64,000 bases of DNA from the NCBI GenBank assembly GCA_016584495.1, contig WAID01000015.1, forward strand, positions 1,860,501-1,924,500. The letters are read 5' to 3'. Positions 23,901-35,514 of the stretch are shown piece after piece. The DNA comes from Celoporthe dispersa (taxonomy: Eukaryota > Ascomycota > Sordariomycetes > Diaporthales > Cryphonectriaceae). Each line of letters begins with the position of its first letter. Position 1 is the first letter of the stretch. The notes beneath the pieces are model-generated. The model worked only from the letters and a program-made list of their open reading frames with translations, ran no database searches and was not told the origin of the DNA. The position numbers were made by a program, and so were the translations under genes.

Positions 23901-24510
23901 AGGGTGGCACATCAGATTTGAGGCCGAGAAGCGCGAGGTTACATATGCGCCCATACAGTAGTTTAGCTCGTAGAACCCACAGTGTCGGGTCGAGGGTAGA
24001 TTGTCGAGGTCAATTTCAGACGAGTCGAGATGTAGACGGTGAAGAGGGTTCGAGAACAAAGTCGGAATTGAAACCGAACAAGAAAGAAAAAACATCTCAA
24101 TGTGACCTTTGGACAGGTTGAGTGTGTCCGTCCTCCAGAGCAGGACTAGGTCGATCAGAGGCCCCCCCACCGGCCCCCCTTGTCGCGATCACATGCCTTG
24201 GAATTTTAACGCCAGAGTATCATGTCTGGGATCCTCAGCGCTACAGAAGCCTGCTACATTCACTTTTCCTTCTTTTGTTTTTTGGGTACAATACTTTAAG
24301 TCCAGTACCGTGTCCTATGCCGCCTCCTCCTGTCAGGGCAGACCCGGTGAGGACGCCGAGGTCAGCCTCCATGACCAGCTGATGATCAACCAGCTGACCC
24401 CTGACCTGGCCGGACGGCTCTGTGTCGACGTTGGGCCTGAGAACGCGCCCCCTACTGGACTTGGCCTGGGGAAGCCTGGGGAACCCTTAGTTCGTGGGTG
24501 GGTGCGTGTT

Positions 24511-24548
24511 GGCCCCTTAGGCGGCCCCCTTAGGCGGCCCCCTTAGGC
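24511..24548. repeat. Tandem repeat GGCCCCCTTAGGC, three copies
   Basis: One 12-base and two 13-base copies head to tail. They differ only in the length of the C run. Confidence 0.9.
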
Positions 24549-24660
24549 ACGTTGAGCCCCTAGGGTGCTTACAGGAAGCAGCAGCATGAGGCAGCGCAGC
24601 CCACGAGGGCGTACTCTGTACACAGGGCACAAGGCAGTCGGATGGGCTACATGTATGACC

Positions 24661-24694
24661 GGATGGATGGATGGATGGCTGGATGGGCGGATGG
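24661..24694. repeat. (GGAT)n tandem repeat
   Basis: Imperfect GGAT tetranucleotide run. Confidence 0.8.
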
Positions 24695-25932
24695 ACAACC
24701 TCGACGAGGACATGGACAAGTGACCTCGATCTGTCGATGATATGATCGATTGCCTGCATTCCGTGTTCCCAAAACTGAGAGCCCACACACCATGCACTTG
24801 TAGCCAGGGCTCCGCAATCGCAACGAGGACCATGCTGGCTGGCCCCAGATTTTCCCTCCTGGTCGTGTGGGCTCTGTCGTGTCCCATCGTCGTCCGGGGG
24901 CCAGAAAAGACGGTGCGCGCCATTGATTCATCCTCTGCCCCGGGGACGGATCCGCTTTGGTGGTGACGCTAGAGGGCAGGTACTGCGCGGTACATCAGCG
25001 GTCAGTGCCAATCAATCAATCACCAAACGCTCGTCGTACCAGCTTTGAACTTGTCTGTTTTTCTTTTTCTTTTTCTTTCTCTCCCCAACATTTCATGATA
25101 GATCATAGGCGTATGAGAAGGGAAGAGAATATGTATGATAGATAGGAGATAGATGGAAATTCCTGGGAAAAAGAAAGGAAAAAAAAAAAGAGTCTGGCAT
25201 CTTAAACCTTGAACGATCGTCAAAGTGGCCATGGCCTGCTGGAAGCGCGAGGTACCGAGAGGTACAGTGCCCAGATACAAGCCTCAGGCCTGGGTACTTA
25301 CTGCGGTACGTACTAAACCATAGTTCCCCAGGATCCTGGGCACCCTCCCCCCTCCCCCCCCCGCCAAGCCAGAGGGAAAGAGGGACCGTGGAGCAGCACA
25401 CTTTTATAATCTCGAACACCTCGCTCGTTATTTGTTACTTTCTTCTTCTGGTTTCTTCGACCTTGGACTAGATCGGTTTCCCTTTCCCTAAGTTACCACA
25501 TCGCGAACACCTTGGAAAATACACCGAGGCTGTATTGTGTCGCTGTCGTCCAGTCTGCAGCAACAGTGAGCGTGTACATCCATGAGACTTCCATCACCGG
25601 CTCGCAACGCACATCTGAGACCCGTATACGCCTCTCTCTCTCTCTCTCTCTCTCTCCTCTCCATCTTTCAACAAAGAACCCTTATAAGATAGTTTACAGG
25701 TGCTACTCCTTCTAGAATCTCGTTCGACGGCTCCATACGGTGCCAGCTTGGATTCATAACACATACCTCATATCTTATCCTATCAGCTGGACCTCCCGCG
25801 CGGGTTTGTGCGTGCCGAAGCAGCAGCGAGGCATTAATCGGGTGCAACGTGTCCATGAGCCAAAGACAGAACCCAGCGCCATAACATGCTATTTTCCAGT
25901 CAGAACCACACCACGCGACTGATCAGATTACA

Positions 25933-28900
25933 ATGGAGACGGATCAACTCATGGAGCTGTTGCGAGACGCCGGCCACGAGCAGCCAGCCGCCGACCACCC
26001 TCGTCAGGACGACGACGTCGCCATGGCAGAATCCCCGAGCCAACACGACGAGGACTCGCCTTCCGACCAGGCAGCCTTCACCCCCTCTGACGCCGGTGCG
26101 GACGGCCCTCCCGATTCCTCCTCCTCCACCGCCGCCAGCTCGGACGCCGCCTCGAAGAAGAGGAAGAAGTCGTCGGCCGAGGCGGACAGGCCCTCCAAGC
26201 CCGTCAAGAAGCGAGCGCCCCAGGCCTGCCAGGAGTGCAGGAGCCGCAAGGTCCGCTGTGACTACAAGGAGAAGGACGGATACGTGACCAATTATCCCTG
26301 TGGGAACTGTCGCCATGCCATGGTGCAGTGTATCATTCCTCCCAGTAAGAGAAAGAGGTGAGTCTTTTTTTTCTCCTTCCTCTCGTCTTCTGTCTTCCTC
26401 TCCTTGGCCCCCCCCCTCTCCTTCTTTCTATGTCTCTGGCCAGCCTCAATTTCTTCCTCCAGCCCTCTTCGAGAAACTAAACATCGTTCTAGGCGCCAGA
26501 CTCAGTCTCTGCTCTCCAAACCCTCCATCCTGCCAAACCCAACATCTACAATGTCCATCGAAAATGGTCTGGTGGCGGGCGATGATGCTCTTCAGCGAGC
26601 GCGTGACTCGTTCTCGGAAATGAGCGGCCAGGGTGCACAAGCAACAGTACAGCCATGTAAGCACACCATCACCCCCCCCCCCCACCACCCCGGCAGCCCG
26701 ACCTGTGTCAGACATTTTCACATGCCAATGCCAAGGGTCGTCGGTCGCACGCACACAGACACACACCAAGGCCAGGTTCCTTACTCACCACCCACTCGAG
26801 CAGGTCGGACGTACAGCGGCGGATCAGCAGTCACACAGCTGCCCTGGGGCCCGACCGAGGAATCCCAAGCATGGCTTGCGCTTGTGCCGCCCCACGTGAG
26901 GCTGCCGGCCGCAGGGAAGATCACACGTGAGGGCCTGCAGTACCTGCACCAGATGGGCGCCCTGGAGCTGCCCGACGTGGCGCTCGAGAGACAGCTGCTG
27001 CTGGCATACATCGAACATGTACACCCTGACTTCCCGGTGCTGGAGCTGCATGACTTCATCCGGCGAGTCAGCGACCGGAATGGGCGGCATGGACAGCTCA
27101 GCCTCCTCCTCTACCAATCCGTCATGTTTGCCGCATCGGCATTCGTCGAGTTTGTGCACGTGACAGCTGCTGGCTTCAAGAACCGCAGGGCCCTGAGGCG
27201 CTCCATCTTCCAGGCAGCAAAGCTGCTCCACGACTTTGACTACGAAAACGACAAGTTCGTCCTCGCTCAGTCGTCGCTCCTGCTGTCCTTCTGGTACGAC
27301 GCCCCCGACGATGCCAAGGAGACATGGTACTGGTCTGGCATCGCGATATCGCAGGCCCAGGCCCTCGGGCTGCACCGGACCAACGTGAGCACCAACATCG
27401 ACCCAGTGAGGAGGAGGCACCGGAGGAGGATATGGTGGTCCTGCGTCATGCGGGATCGGCAGATCGGCTTGGGGATGTCCCGGCTGATCAGGATCAAGGA
27501 CGAGGACTTTGATCTCCCGATGCTTGAGGAGAACGACTTCGAGATCGAGGTCCTGGCGGATAGCCTGCTCGTCGCCCGGGAGGACTGCCCCGTGCTCTTT
27601 GACGTCGGGATGCAGCAGGAGCTGGCCGAGATGTGCGTGGAGAAGGCCAAGCTGTACGTCCTGGTCGGGCGCGTGCTGAGGGCCGTCCAGTCGTTCCAGG
27701 ATGCCACGGGCACCCGCACGAGCTCGACCCCGGCGGCCATCGTCGACAATCTGCAGACACTCGACAAGGTGCACCGCGAGCTCGCCGCATGGGCCGCGGC
27801 GCTCCCGCCGACGTGCCAGTATCGGAAGCTAGAGCGCTGGGATGTCGAGCACGGCCGCACGCCGGTCTCGATGCAGCGCAGCCTGCTGCAGATGCTCTAC
27901 CAGACCACGGTCGGAAAGATTTACCACCCTCTGATCCGCCCCCTGCGCATCCAAGAGTCGAGGGTGGATCCGGCTGCCGAACAACACATCTCCCTGGTGG
28001 CGCGCCAGAAGTGCAAGGGCGTCGCGGCCGAGATCACCCGTGTCGCTGGCGAGATGCATAGGCTGGAGCTGGACCGGTATTTCCCGACGACAGGCGTGAC
28101 CGTGATCATGCCGGCCATGCTGGTCCACCTGCAGGACGTCAGCGATCCTGTCAAGGCGACGCGCGAGGAGGCGCAGAGGGGCTTCGACACGTGCATGAGC
28201 GTGCTGCAGACGCTCCGCGAGACGTATGCGGCGGCCGAGTACGCGGCCATCTTCATGGACAACGTGATCAGGAACAAGCCCGGCGTAGATCGGCCAGTGC
28301 CGTCAGCGCCGGCCACCGAGGCTATGAATGGCGCAAGCATACTGCCAGCCTCGGGTCATGCACCTCACCAAGCGGCAGCACTGGGAGGAGGCCTACCATT
28401 TACAAACGGCTACGCGGCCATGATGCAGCCGAGGACGATGGGAGGCCTGCCGCACCAGCCAGCGCACAACAACACGCTGCACCCAGAGATGAGCGCGATG
28501 GGTCTTGCCACGATGCCCATCATCACACAGTCGCCCTTGATGGGTGGTCTCGAAATGATGCAGATGCCCATGGGAGCGCTGGGCCACCAGACACTGGCAC
28601 CGGAGATGGAACGGCAGGCGGCGGCGGCGGCGGCGGCGGAGTCATGGCCTGTGGAGATGGTCTCGCACGAGCACGGCTCGGACGCGTCGGACTCGATGTC
28701 GCCCGGGACCTCCACCCACACCCATGACGCGGGCCACAACCAAGAGGGAGGACGTGTCCGCGGCAGCGTTCGGCATCGTGCCGGGCGACATCTCTGCAGA
28801 GGGGCTCAACTTCCCGCGGCTGGACGACGGGTGGCAGAACTGGCTCAACCTCCCCCCCGAGCTGGAGCTGAACGAGCACGACAGCGCTGGCTGGGTTGCC

Positions 28901-28960
28901 GTCGCGGAGCACATAGAGCCTGGGTCCTTGGAGCCCCACGGAGCGGAGATTTTCTCATGA
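25933..28960 (+). CDS. Zn2Cys6 transcription factor, cutinase transcription factor 1-beta-like, one-base frame break near the 3' end
   Basis: Three exons: 25933-26357, 26493-26656 and 26804-28960 (introns 135 and 147 bp; all phases agree). About 914 residues. The N-terminus is acidic, then a basic patch (KKRKKS, KPVKKR) and a Zn2Cys6 cluster, C99-x2-C102-x6-C109-x13-C123-x2-C126-x6-C133, followed by KRKR. The third-to-fourth Cys loop is longer than the usual 5-9. The middle region (from LQYLHQMGALELPD through KETWYWSGIAISQAQALGL and RRRIWWSCVMRDRQIGLGM) is the fungal-specific transcription factor domain. The pattern best recalls Ctf1-beta/FarB-type regulators of cutinase and fatty-acid genes; target genes cannot be read here. 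The tail is Met/Gln/Ala-rich. The final 70 residues (VSAAAFGIVPGDIS to PHGAEIFS) are in another frame; removing one G from the G3 at 28746-28748 joins them. A 46 bp intron at 28755 is a less likely alternative. Confidence 0.85.
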
Positions 28961-31948
28961 CCCATTTGCTTTTTGTTTGCACCTTTTTTTTTCCCTTTTT
29001 TTTTTTTTTTGGAATTAGGGATACTACTGGACGTTCTTGTATGACGGGACTCTTCCCCACGTCTTGGATATACACTTTCCGGGTACACACTGGCTGGCAT
29101 TGGACGAATTCATTTTCACCCTCGACGTACACGAACACAAAAAAGCATTGAACGAGGTGGTCCTGGGTGGATTTTTTGAATTTTTTTTTACAGCCATGAT
29201 GGAGGCAAAAAAAAATACGTGGGTGGTGAAGAGTGGGCAGGCTGGGAGCCGCGGTCTCCTCAAAATTTAAACGACAGGGCAAGGTGTACCCGAGGGAAGT
29301 ATCTGGCACATCAGGATTTCGTACTGCATATAGCTTTGAAATCGGAACGCTCGCTGCGAACAAGACGTGAGCAACGTGGCACTGCTCTCGTGGACAGTGC
29401 AGGTCCCAACCCATGAGCATCCTCAAACCGTGTATGCTGCTACAGCTGGTCATGCATGTTCTGGACCGGGGGGGCCGGGGGGGTGATGAATAATGCATCG
29501 GCTCGGCTGCCGGGCTCCCCCCCCCAGAGCCGTACCGCCGTGGTAGTAGGGCAGAGAGGGTGAGGCGGGAGAGAGTCAGAGTCAGAGGGGAGAGAGGGAG
29601 CTCAGCTCGACGATGGATCCTTCCTCTTCCCTCCTCCCCTCCCCCCCACACACCTCTTCACACCCGGACGTACCACAGCGCTGCCCTGGCCCCTCCAAGC
29701 GGAGCCCCCTGGGTGGGAGGTGGATACAAGAACACTTCGAGACCAGGAACGTGGACAACAGCAGCCCACCCGGTGCTGGGCCAGCCCTGGACCTTTGATC
29801 TCATCTTGCATGGGAGCGCAGTCCTTCCCCCCCGTCCCCTCTCTGTCGCTCCGTAGCGTGCCACGCTGCCACGCAGGAACAGCGCTGCGAGCACACGACA
29901 CATGTTTGCATGTGAAGGAGGGGGACGAGACATGCGCTGGGCAGTGCAGGGCTGGTGTTGACACCTCATATGTACATATGCGATGGCAGACACACATACA
30001 CAAGCACCTCTCTGCCAGCCTGCTGTACTCCCTGCACCGTGGACAAAGCAGGCTCCTGATAGGGAGGAATACTAGACGGTGCTGTCGTGTCAGTTCTGTT
30101 TCCTGACAAGCCAGCCAAGCCGCGTGGATCCTGGACGAGAAGAAGGGCCTGGACGAGAAGGGCTGCTGGCTCAGACAACAACACATCCTCACAGCAGCCT
30201 GCTGTGTACGACGAGAGGTGCGAGATTTGGGGAAGGAAGGTTTTGGGTTTTGGGCTATCAATAATTAATCAAATTTCGCCATTCGTAATGAGACTGGCTC
30301 GTTCTGGGAGATCAAGGAGATCCACCACAAATCTCCTTCTGGTGAGTTGGTTTGTGAGCTGATGATGGGTCAGCTCTGCACCCTCGTTTCCAAGACCCTG
30401 CTATCTTTCACCAAAAAAAAAAGAAAAAAAGTTTCTCATCGGGGTGGTCCAATATGCTCTTTTTTTTCTTCTTTTTCTTTTTCCCCCTCTTCTTCTTTTT
30501 TGGGCGGCAAAGTTGCGAGTCGCCAAAACACGGTTGTTGTGGTGCAGCCCTGTTTTTGTACCAAGCCTACACCAAGCTACTTACTGTGGTACGTACCCAT
30601 AATCTATACGTACCCCGGGGGGGGGGTGTGGTTTATTTTAGGGGGTTGCCTGCTTCGGCCGCATAACGCGACAGGGGTGGCGCGACAGGAAGAGCTGCAA
30701 CACGTTGAGTAGCCGCTGCCTCTCTGGGGCTTCTCGACTCCCGGCTCGTCCTCCAACCAGAAAAACCACGTACTAGTCCTTCCCTCATCCAAAGTCCTCG
30801 TCGGTCGATACCCTCCTTTTTCTTCAGGCGTCTCGTCTCTGTCACTCTCTTCTTGTCCCTGCTCCTCCTTTGCGTGCGCGATTCGGAGACTTGCGTATCC
30901 ACACAGGCCGGCGCAAGGTGCACCAGCTGGTCCCTCCTCCTCCCCCCTTCGTTCAGTTCGGACCTTCGTGTCTTAGTTTCTCCTTCCAACCAGGGCAGCG
31001 CAGCCTTGTTCCTCGCCCAGCTGAAGAAGGGAGAGGGTGCCCATCCCGCCTTTTTCTTCCCCTCCCGTCCCTCCCTCCCTTACCTGCAGCGAGCAGCCTA
31101 CGTGTGCGACAAAGCCCACCTCACTCCGACAACCCCAGCCCTTCCTGTCTCTCGCTCCCTGCCCACGCAGCAAATCGCGGCTAGGCCTCCCAACCAACCT
31201 GTCTCGCGCCCTGGCTGCCCGCATCATACTGCGTCCAGGACGGCTCTCCGTTCTGACAGAAGACACGTCGCTCCCTATCCACTCTGACCTCAGGTCCTGC
31301 AGGACCTGCATCTCCCCCTCGGGCCTATCACGCGCGGAACCCCTGAGCACGACAGAGCTCTCGCCCGGTCTTTGTACCCTCTACCCCGTACCGTGTCGTA
31401 CCGTGTCGTACCCGTACCACCAGCGCGCGACAGACGCCCACCACATCCACAGTCCCATCCGTCCTCCCGACCCGTGCTCAAAGCAAGCAAGCAAGCCTGC
31501 CTGCCTGCCTGCCCGCCCGCCGAGCCCTGCCGCGCTCTTTGCTTCTGCAGGAACCGCCCCAGCCATCTGCCAGCCATCGCACTGGGTCCTCGCTGTGGCC
31601 CCTCCCTGCCTCCCTCCCTCTCGTGGCCCCGGGCCCCTGCGCACTGCTGAGGCGAGACAGCCGGCTCAGGGTATACAAAGAGGCGACCGGCGCGCGGTCT
31701 CAGACGAGGGCGCAGAGAGAGCCTTAAGGCGGCAACACCTCCAAGGTCTCTGGGCTTCAACAACCAACCACCTCCCCCTCCCCCCCCTCCAACTATGAGC
31801 CTTTCGAGGTTATTCGCATACAATCTCTCGTTCACGGGTTCATAAGAGCCAAAGGGACCACACCGGCCATGCCTCGTGTGGACCACCACTCCCTACGACA
31901 ACCAGACTACCGACACCTCCTCCTTCGCCTGCAGATCCTCAGCTCACC
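28961..31948. other. 3 kb spacer and long leader region of the Kar9 gene
   Basis: Holds the 3' UTR of the regulator and, from about 30.7 kb, a C/T-rich region that looks like promoter and 5' leader. The 253-codon frame at 31037-31798 is Pro/Ser/Arg-rich low-complexity sequence with no domain; if transcribed it would be an upstream frame, not a gene. Confidence 0.45.
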
Positions 31949-34636
31949 ATGACCGAATCCCCCATACACCCTCCGCCCCCCGGCGCCCGGCTACTGTTCG
32001 CAGGTCGACCCTCCCCCTCGGCCTCGCGTTCTCCTCTTACCGTTACTACAACTTCTACTACACAACGCCCACAAGTCTCTGACGACTTCCTATCCCACCT
32101 CTCCCCATTGACCGCCGTGGATACGTTCCGCGCCCCCACCGGGCCCCTGAAGGTCTGCATGGACGCCGCGACCCAGGCCGAGCGGAGCTTCGCCACGCGC
32201 GCCGCCGTCGCCTCCAAGAATATCTACGAGTGGCTCGATGAGCTGCGCGACTGGCCATGGCCTTCGCAGGGGGCGCCGGCTTCCTGGCACCGGACCCCCG
32301 CGCAGATGCTGTCCCCTCGGCGCGCGGGAGGTCTGGGTCGCTGGTGGGCGAGGCGCACCACGAGACACCTGCGGGGGCTGACGAGACATACATCGGCAGC
32401 CTCCCGGGGTCCGACGTGGCGCGCTACGAGGCGCGCCTCGACCAGGTCCGGGCCGAGCTGGACAGGCTCGAGATCGAGGACATCAAGAACCACGTCCTGC
32501 ACAACCACATCATGCCGCTGTCCAGGCCCGGCGAGCCCGGCAGCCCGACCCTGGAGCGCCAGCTTGGCCTGGCCTCCCTCGCACCCTACACCAAGATGGA
32601 CGACATGACCGCCGTCATCACGGCCACCGTTGTCCAGGCGCTGCCCAACCTCTCGAAGCTCATCCGGCTCATGAACACCTGGGGCGTGCGCCTGACGGTC
32701 CTGCGGCGCATCCCCTCGTGGCTGGACGCGGTGGCCGATGCCGAGTCCGCCGTCCAGACGGGCTGGGCCACCATCAGCCCAGGACCGAAGCCGCAGGCCT
32801 CGGCGCTCTCCACACACGAGTTCGAGGTGATGAGACTGGTCCTCGAGAAGAAGGTCGCCGCCGCAGCGCAGGGCCTCGACTTCATGCTGGATACCCTCGA
32901 GGGCCGGGACGATATCCTGCCGGATGAGATGCTTGACCGCATGGAGGCTGTGGAGCGCGACTTCTCCGAGTGGATCGCCGCGTGCGAGAGGAAGATCCGC
33001 GACGCGGAGCTCGCAGCCGCCAGGGAGCCCGCCGAACGCGCCGTGCCCGAGAGCTCGGGGCCATCTGCGGAGGGCGGCGCCAGCAGGGAGAACGGCAACG
33101 CGCAGATCGGCACCGCGTCAGACCTGGTGATCAGCATCGAGCACGTCAGCGACGACGTCGAGGCCGCAGACAGCTCGGCCGACGAGCCAGACCGGCCGGT
33201 CCCGAGCGTGGAGGTTGACGATGCCTCGAGCGGATCCCCGGCCATCGCTGTGGCAGGCGACTCGGGCTCCGCCACCCGGAAGAGCAGCGAGAGCGGCGAT
33301 GGGGCCATGACCGACCTGGAGCTGGACGGCGACAGCTTCTCGCTGGCCTCCAGCCAAGGGTCCGATGACTCGTCTCCACCACAGGCGACGCCGAAGAGCA
33401 CCCGCTCCAAATCCTCCACCGGCACCCGGGCACGACAGCGGGACCCGTCCATGACGCCGGAGCTCCTGCCCGCCAGCAGCAGCAGCAGCAGCGGGCGGTC
33501 GCCACACACGCCGCCGCGCGAGACCAGGTCGATGTCGATGTCTCTGCCGCCCAGCGACATGCCGCCAGTGCCCGAGGACCCGGAGGACGAGGACGAAGAT
33601 CCCCTCCAGACACCTCTCACGTCGGTCTACGACACCCCGGCCCAGGAACTCGGGAGCCCGATCATACTCAGCGACCCGAACGGCGATGACGACCACATGC
33701 GACAGCAGATCGCCGAGATATTGGAGAACATCCCGGCCAAGATCCAGCTGTCCTCGAAGGCCACCTTCCTCAGCCACCTGAACCCTCCGGATCTCCAGCT
33801 GCCGTACACGAAGCCGAGGGGGACGGCCGACAGGTCGGGCCGCAGCAGGTCCACCATGTCCTCCCGCGCCAGCACGCCGGCCTTCATGCTGGCCCCTGTC
33901 GCCCGGCCTCGGCAGCAGCGCGCCAACCAGGACATCAAGATGTACCACCTCTCGAGGGCGAACGGCGAGGCCCCGATCAAGCTGTTCATCCGCTGCGTCG
34001 GCGAGTCGGGCGAGCGGGTGATGGTGCGCGTCGGCGGCGGCTGGGCCGACCTGGGCGAATACCTCAAGGAGTACGCGATCCACCACGGGCGGCGGTCCAA
34101 CCGCGGGAGCGAGCAGCGGCTCGAGGTCCGGGATGTCCCGCGCTCGACGAGCAGCATGAGCAGCCGGACCTCGGCCAGCCCGCCCGCCCGCCCGGGCCCG
34201 AGCCCTCAGAGCCGTCCCCCCTCGGCGGCCGACGTGAGCCCCATCTTTGTGAAGAAGACGCGCAAGGCCAGCGCGGGCGAGGACCTCCTGGGCCCCAGGC
34301 TGCCCCGGACACCTATCGCGTACGGCCCACCGCGCGCCTCGGAGCCTTCCTCGGTCGGCTCTGCCTCGGGCAGCACCGGCCGGTCGAGATCCAGCTCGCG
34401 CCTCAGCTGGACGGAAGAGGAGAGCTCGCTCGGCATGGCCGGGCCGAGGGGCTCGAGGAAGGAGATCCCCGTCGAGAGCCTCGAGTGGGTGGAGAGCATC
34501 AAGAACAAGGTGCGGGCCGCCAGCGCCGGCTCGGAGATCCCGAGGTCTGCTCCCCGCCGAGGGCAACGGCTCAGGGAAGTTTGGGGAGCTGGGAAAGGTC
34601 GGCGGGACAAAGCGGGTGTTCAGGAAGGCCACCTGA
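31949..34636 (+). CDS. KAR9: Kar9-like karyogamy and spindle-orientation protein, two one-base frame breaks
   Basis: Kar9 links microtubule plus ends, through Bim1/EB1, to actin transport and so orients the spindle or moves nuclei. The frame opens at 31949 (MTESPIHPPPPG) and shows the Kar9 N-terminal region: DFLSHLSPLTAVDTF, ASKNIYEWLDELRDWPWPS, DETYIGSLPGSDVARYEAR, YTKMDDMTAVITATVVQALP, RLTVLRRIPSWLDAV and DFMLDTLEGRDDILPDEML. A long Ser/Pro/acidic disordered region follows. A conserved patch comes next (IKMYHLSRANGEAPIKLFI ... GERVMVRVGGGWADLGEYL), then a basic tail. An SxIP motif (SEIP, 34531-34542) close to Arg/Lys is the classic EB1-binding signal. Frame breaks: a G5 run at 32269-32273 lacks one G, and a C4 at 34552-34555 has one extra C. 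Correcting both gives 895 residues, ending GELGKVGGTKRVFRKAT with TGA at 34634-34636. Confidence 0.85.
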
Positions 34637-35514
34637 CCGGGGCACGGGCACAGAGGCTGTCCATAAGGGCGACACACCGGCGGTAGGGGCCCCTCGTGTC
34701 TGGGCGGGACCGGACCACGAGCTACGGAAGGAACATGGTTGGTGTTTGGCTTTTTTTTGGTACTGACGGTGTTGGAGCGGAGCAATATATCCACTTACTA
34801 TGCATGCGCGGAGCATTGTTATTAGCGAGGCTTTCATTACGTGCCACGGCCGGCCAAAAGATACCACTTTTCCTTTTGTTGCTACAGAGGGGCATCGGGA
34901 TTGATTTGTCTTTTTTTTTTCTTTCCTTCTCTTTCCCCTTCTTTCTCTTCCTGGGTCCTGTCATTGCAAATACCCCCTTTCCCATTTATTTTTTTTATGT
35001 TACATATTGCATACGCCATAGCATACTGCCTCTCAGCAATGCTCCTCCCTCGTGGAGGGAGCTGAGAAGTAGGAATTATACTGCGCCTCGTGTGCCTATT
35101 ACAAGAGATGCAAGAACATTTCTGTTAGGTGTGTTTATTGTGTGTGTGTGAAATGGCTTCCCCTGATGCTCTGATGTTATGACTGATGATACCCTGTGCT
35201 GCTTTCTCGTGTGGAAGGATGCCTCTTGACCCGAGAGAGGGGGAGGAGATTAGTGCGGACATACGTAAAGTCCGTCAGAACCCCTCGCAGGATGGGAGCG
35301 CGTGGTTGTTGGGATGGGGTGTTATCGCCGTTTGAGATGGACTGTTAACACCGCTGGGAGTGATTCATATATGAACGAGATGGGAGCAGGCTTGACGGGG
35401 TGGGACACACGGGGAGACAGCAGAGCCACATAGTGACTTTGGGCCCCTAAAAAAAAAAAAAAAAAAACTTGCCAGCACCGACCTCACATATCCGAGACCA
35501 GGACCGACCCGACC
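34637..35514. other. Spacer
   Basis: 880 bp holding the 3' end of the Kar9 gene and the promoter of the dehydrogenase. An A19 tract (35449-35467) ends 47 bp before the next ATG. Confidence 0.5.
35449..35467. repeat. Poly(A) tract in the SDR promoter
   Basis: Nineteen A close to the start codon. Such poly(dA:dT) tracts commonly keep promoters nucleosome-free. Confidence 0.85.

Larger units (their letters stand above)
20723..25932. other. 5.2 kb spacer between divergent genes
   Basis: Holds the promoters of the glycosyltransferase-like gene and the Zn2Cys6 regulator. It has T15 (20820-20834), A19 (20975-20993) and CT repeats near 25631-25655. Frames such as 23121-23786 (minus) are Pro/Phe/Ser-rich low-complexity sequence. 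No supported gene. Confidence 0.45.

Noticed and set aside
31037..31798. 253-codon open frame before Kar9
   Set aside because: Low-complexity Pro/Ser/Cys sequence without any family motif. Treated as leader.
33118..34794. 558-codon frame antisense to Kar9
   Set aside because: Shadow of a highly GC-biased gene; Arg/Gly/Ala-rich with no motif.
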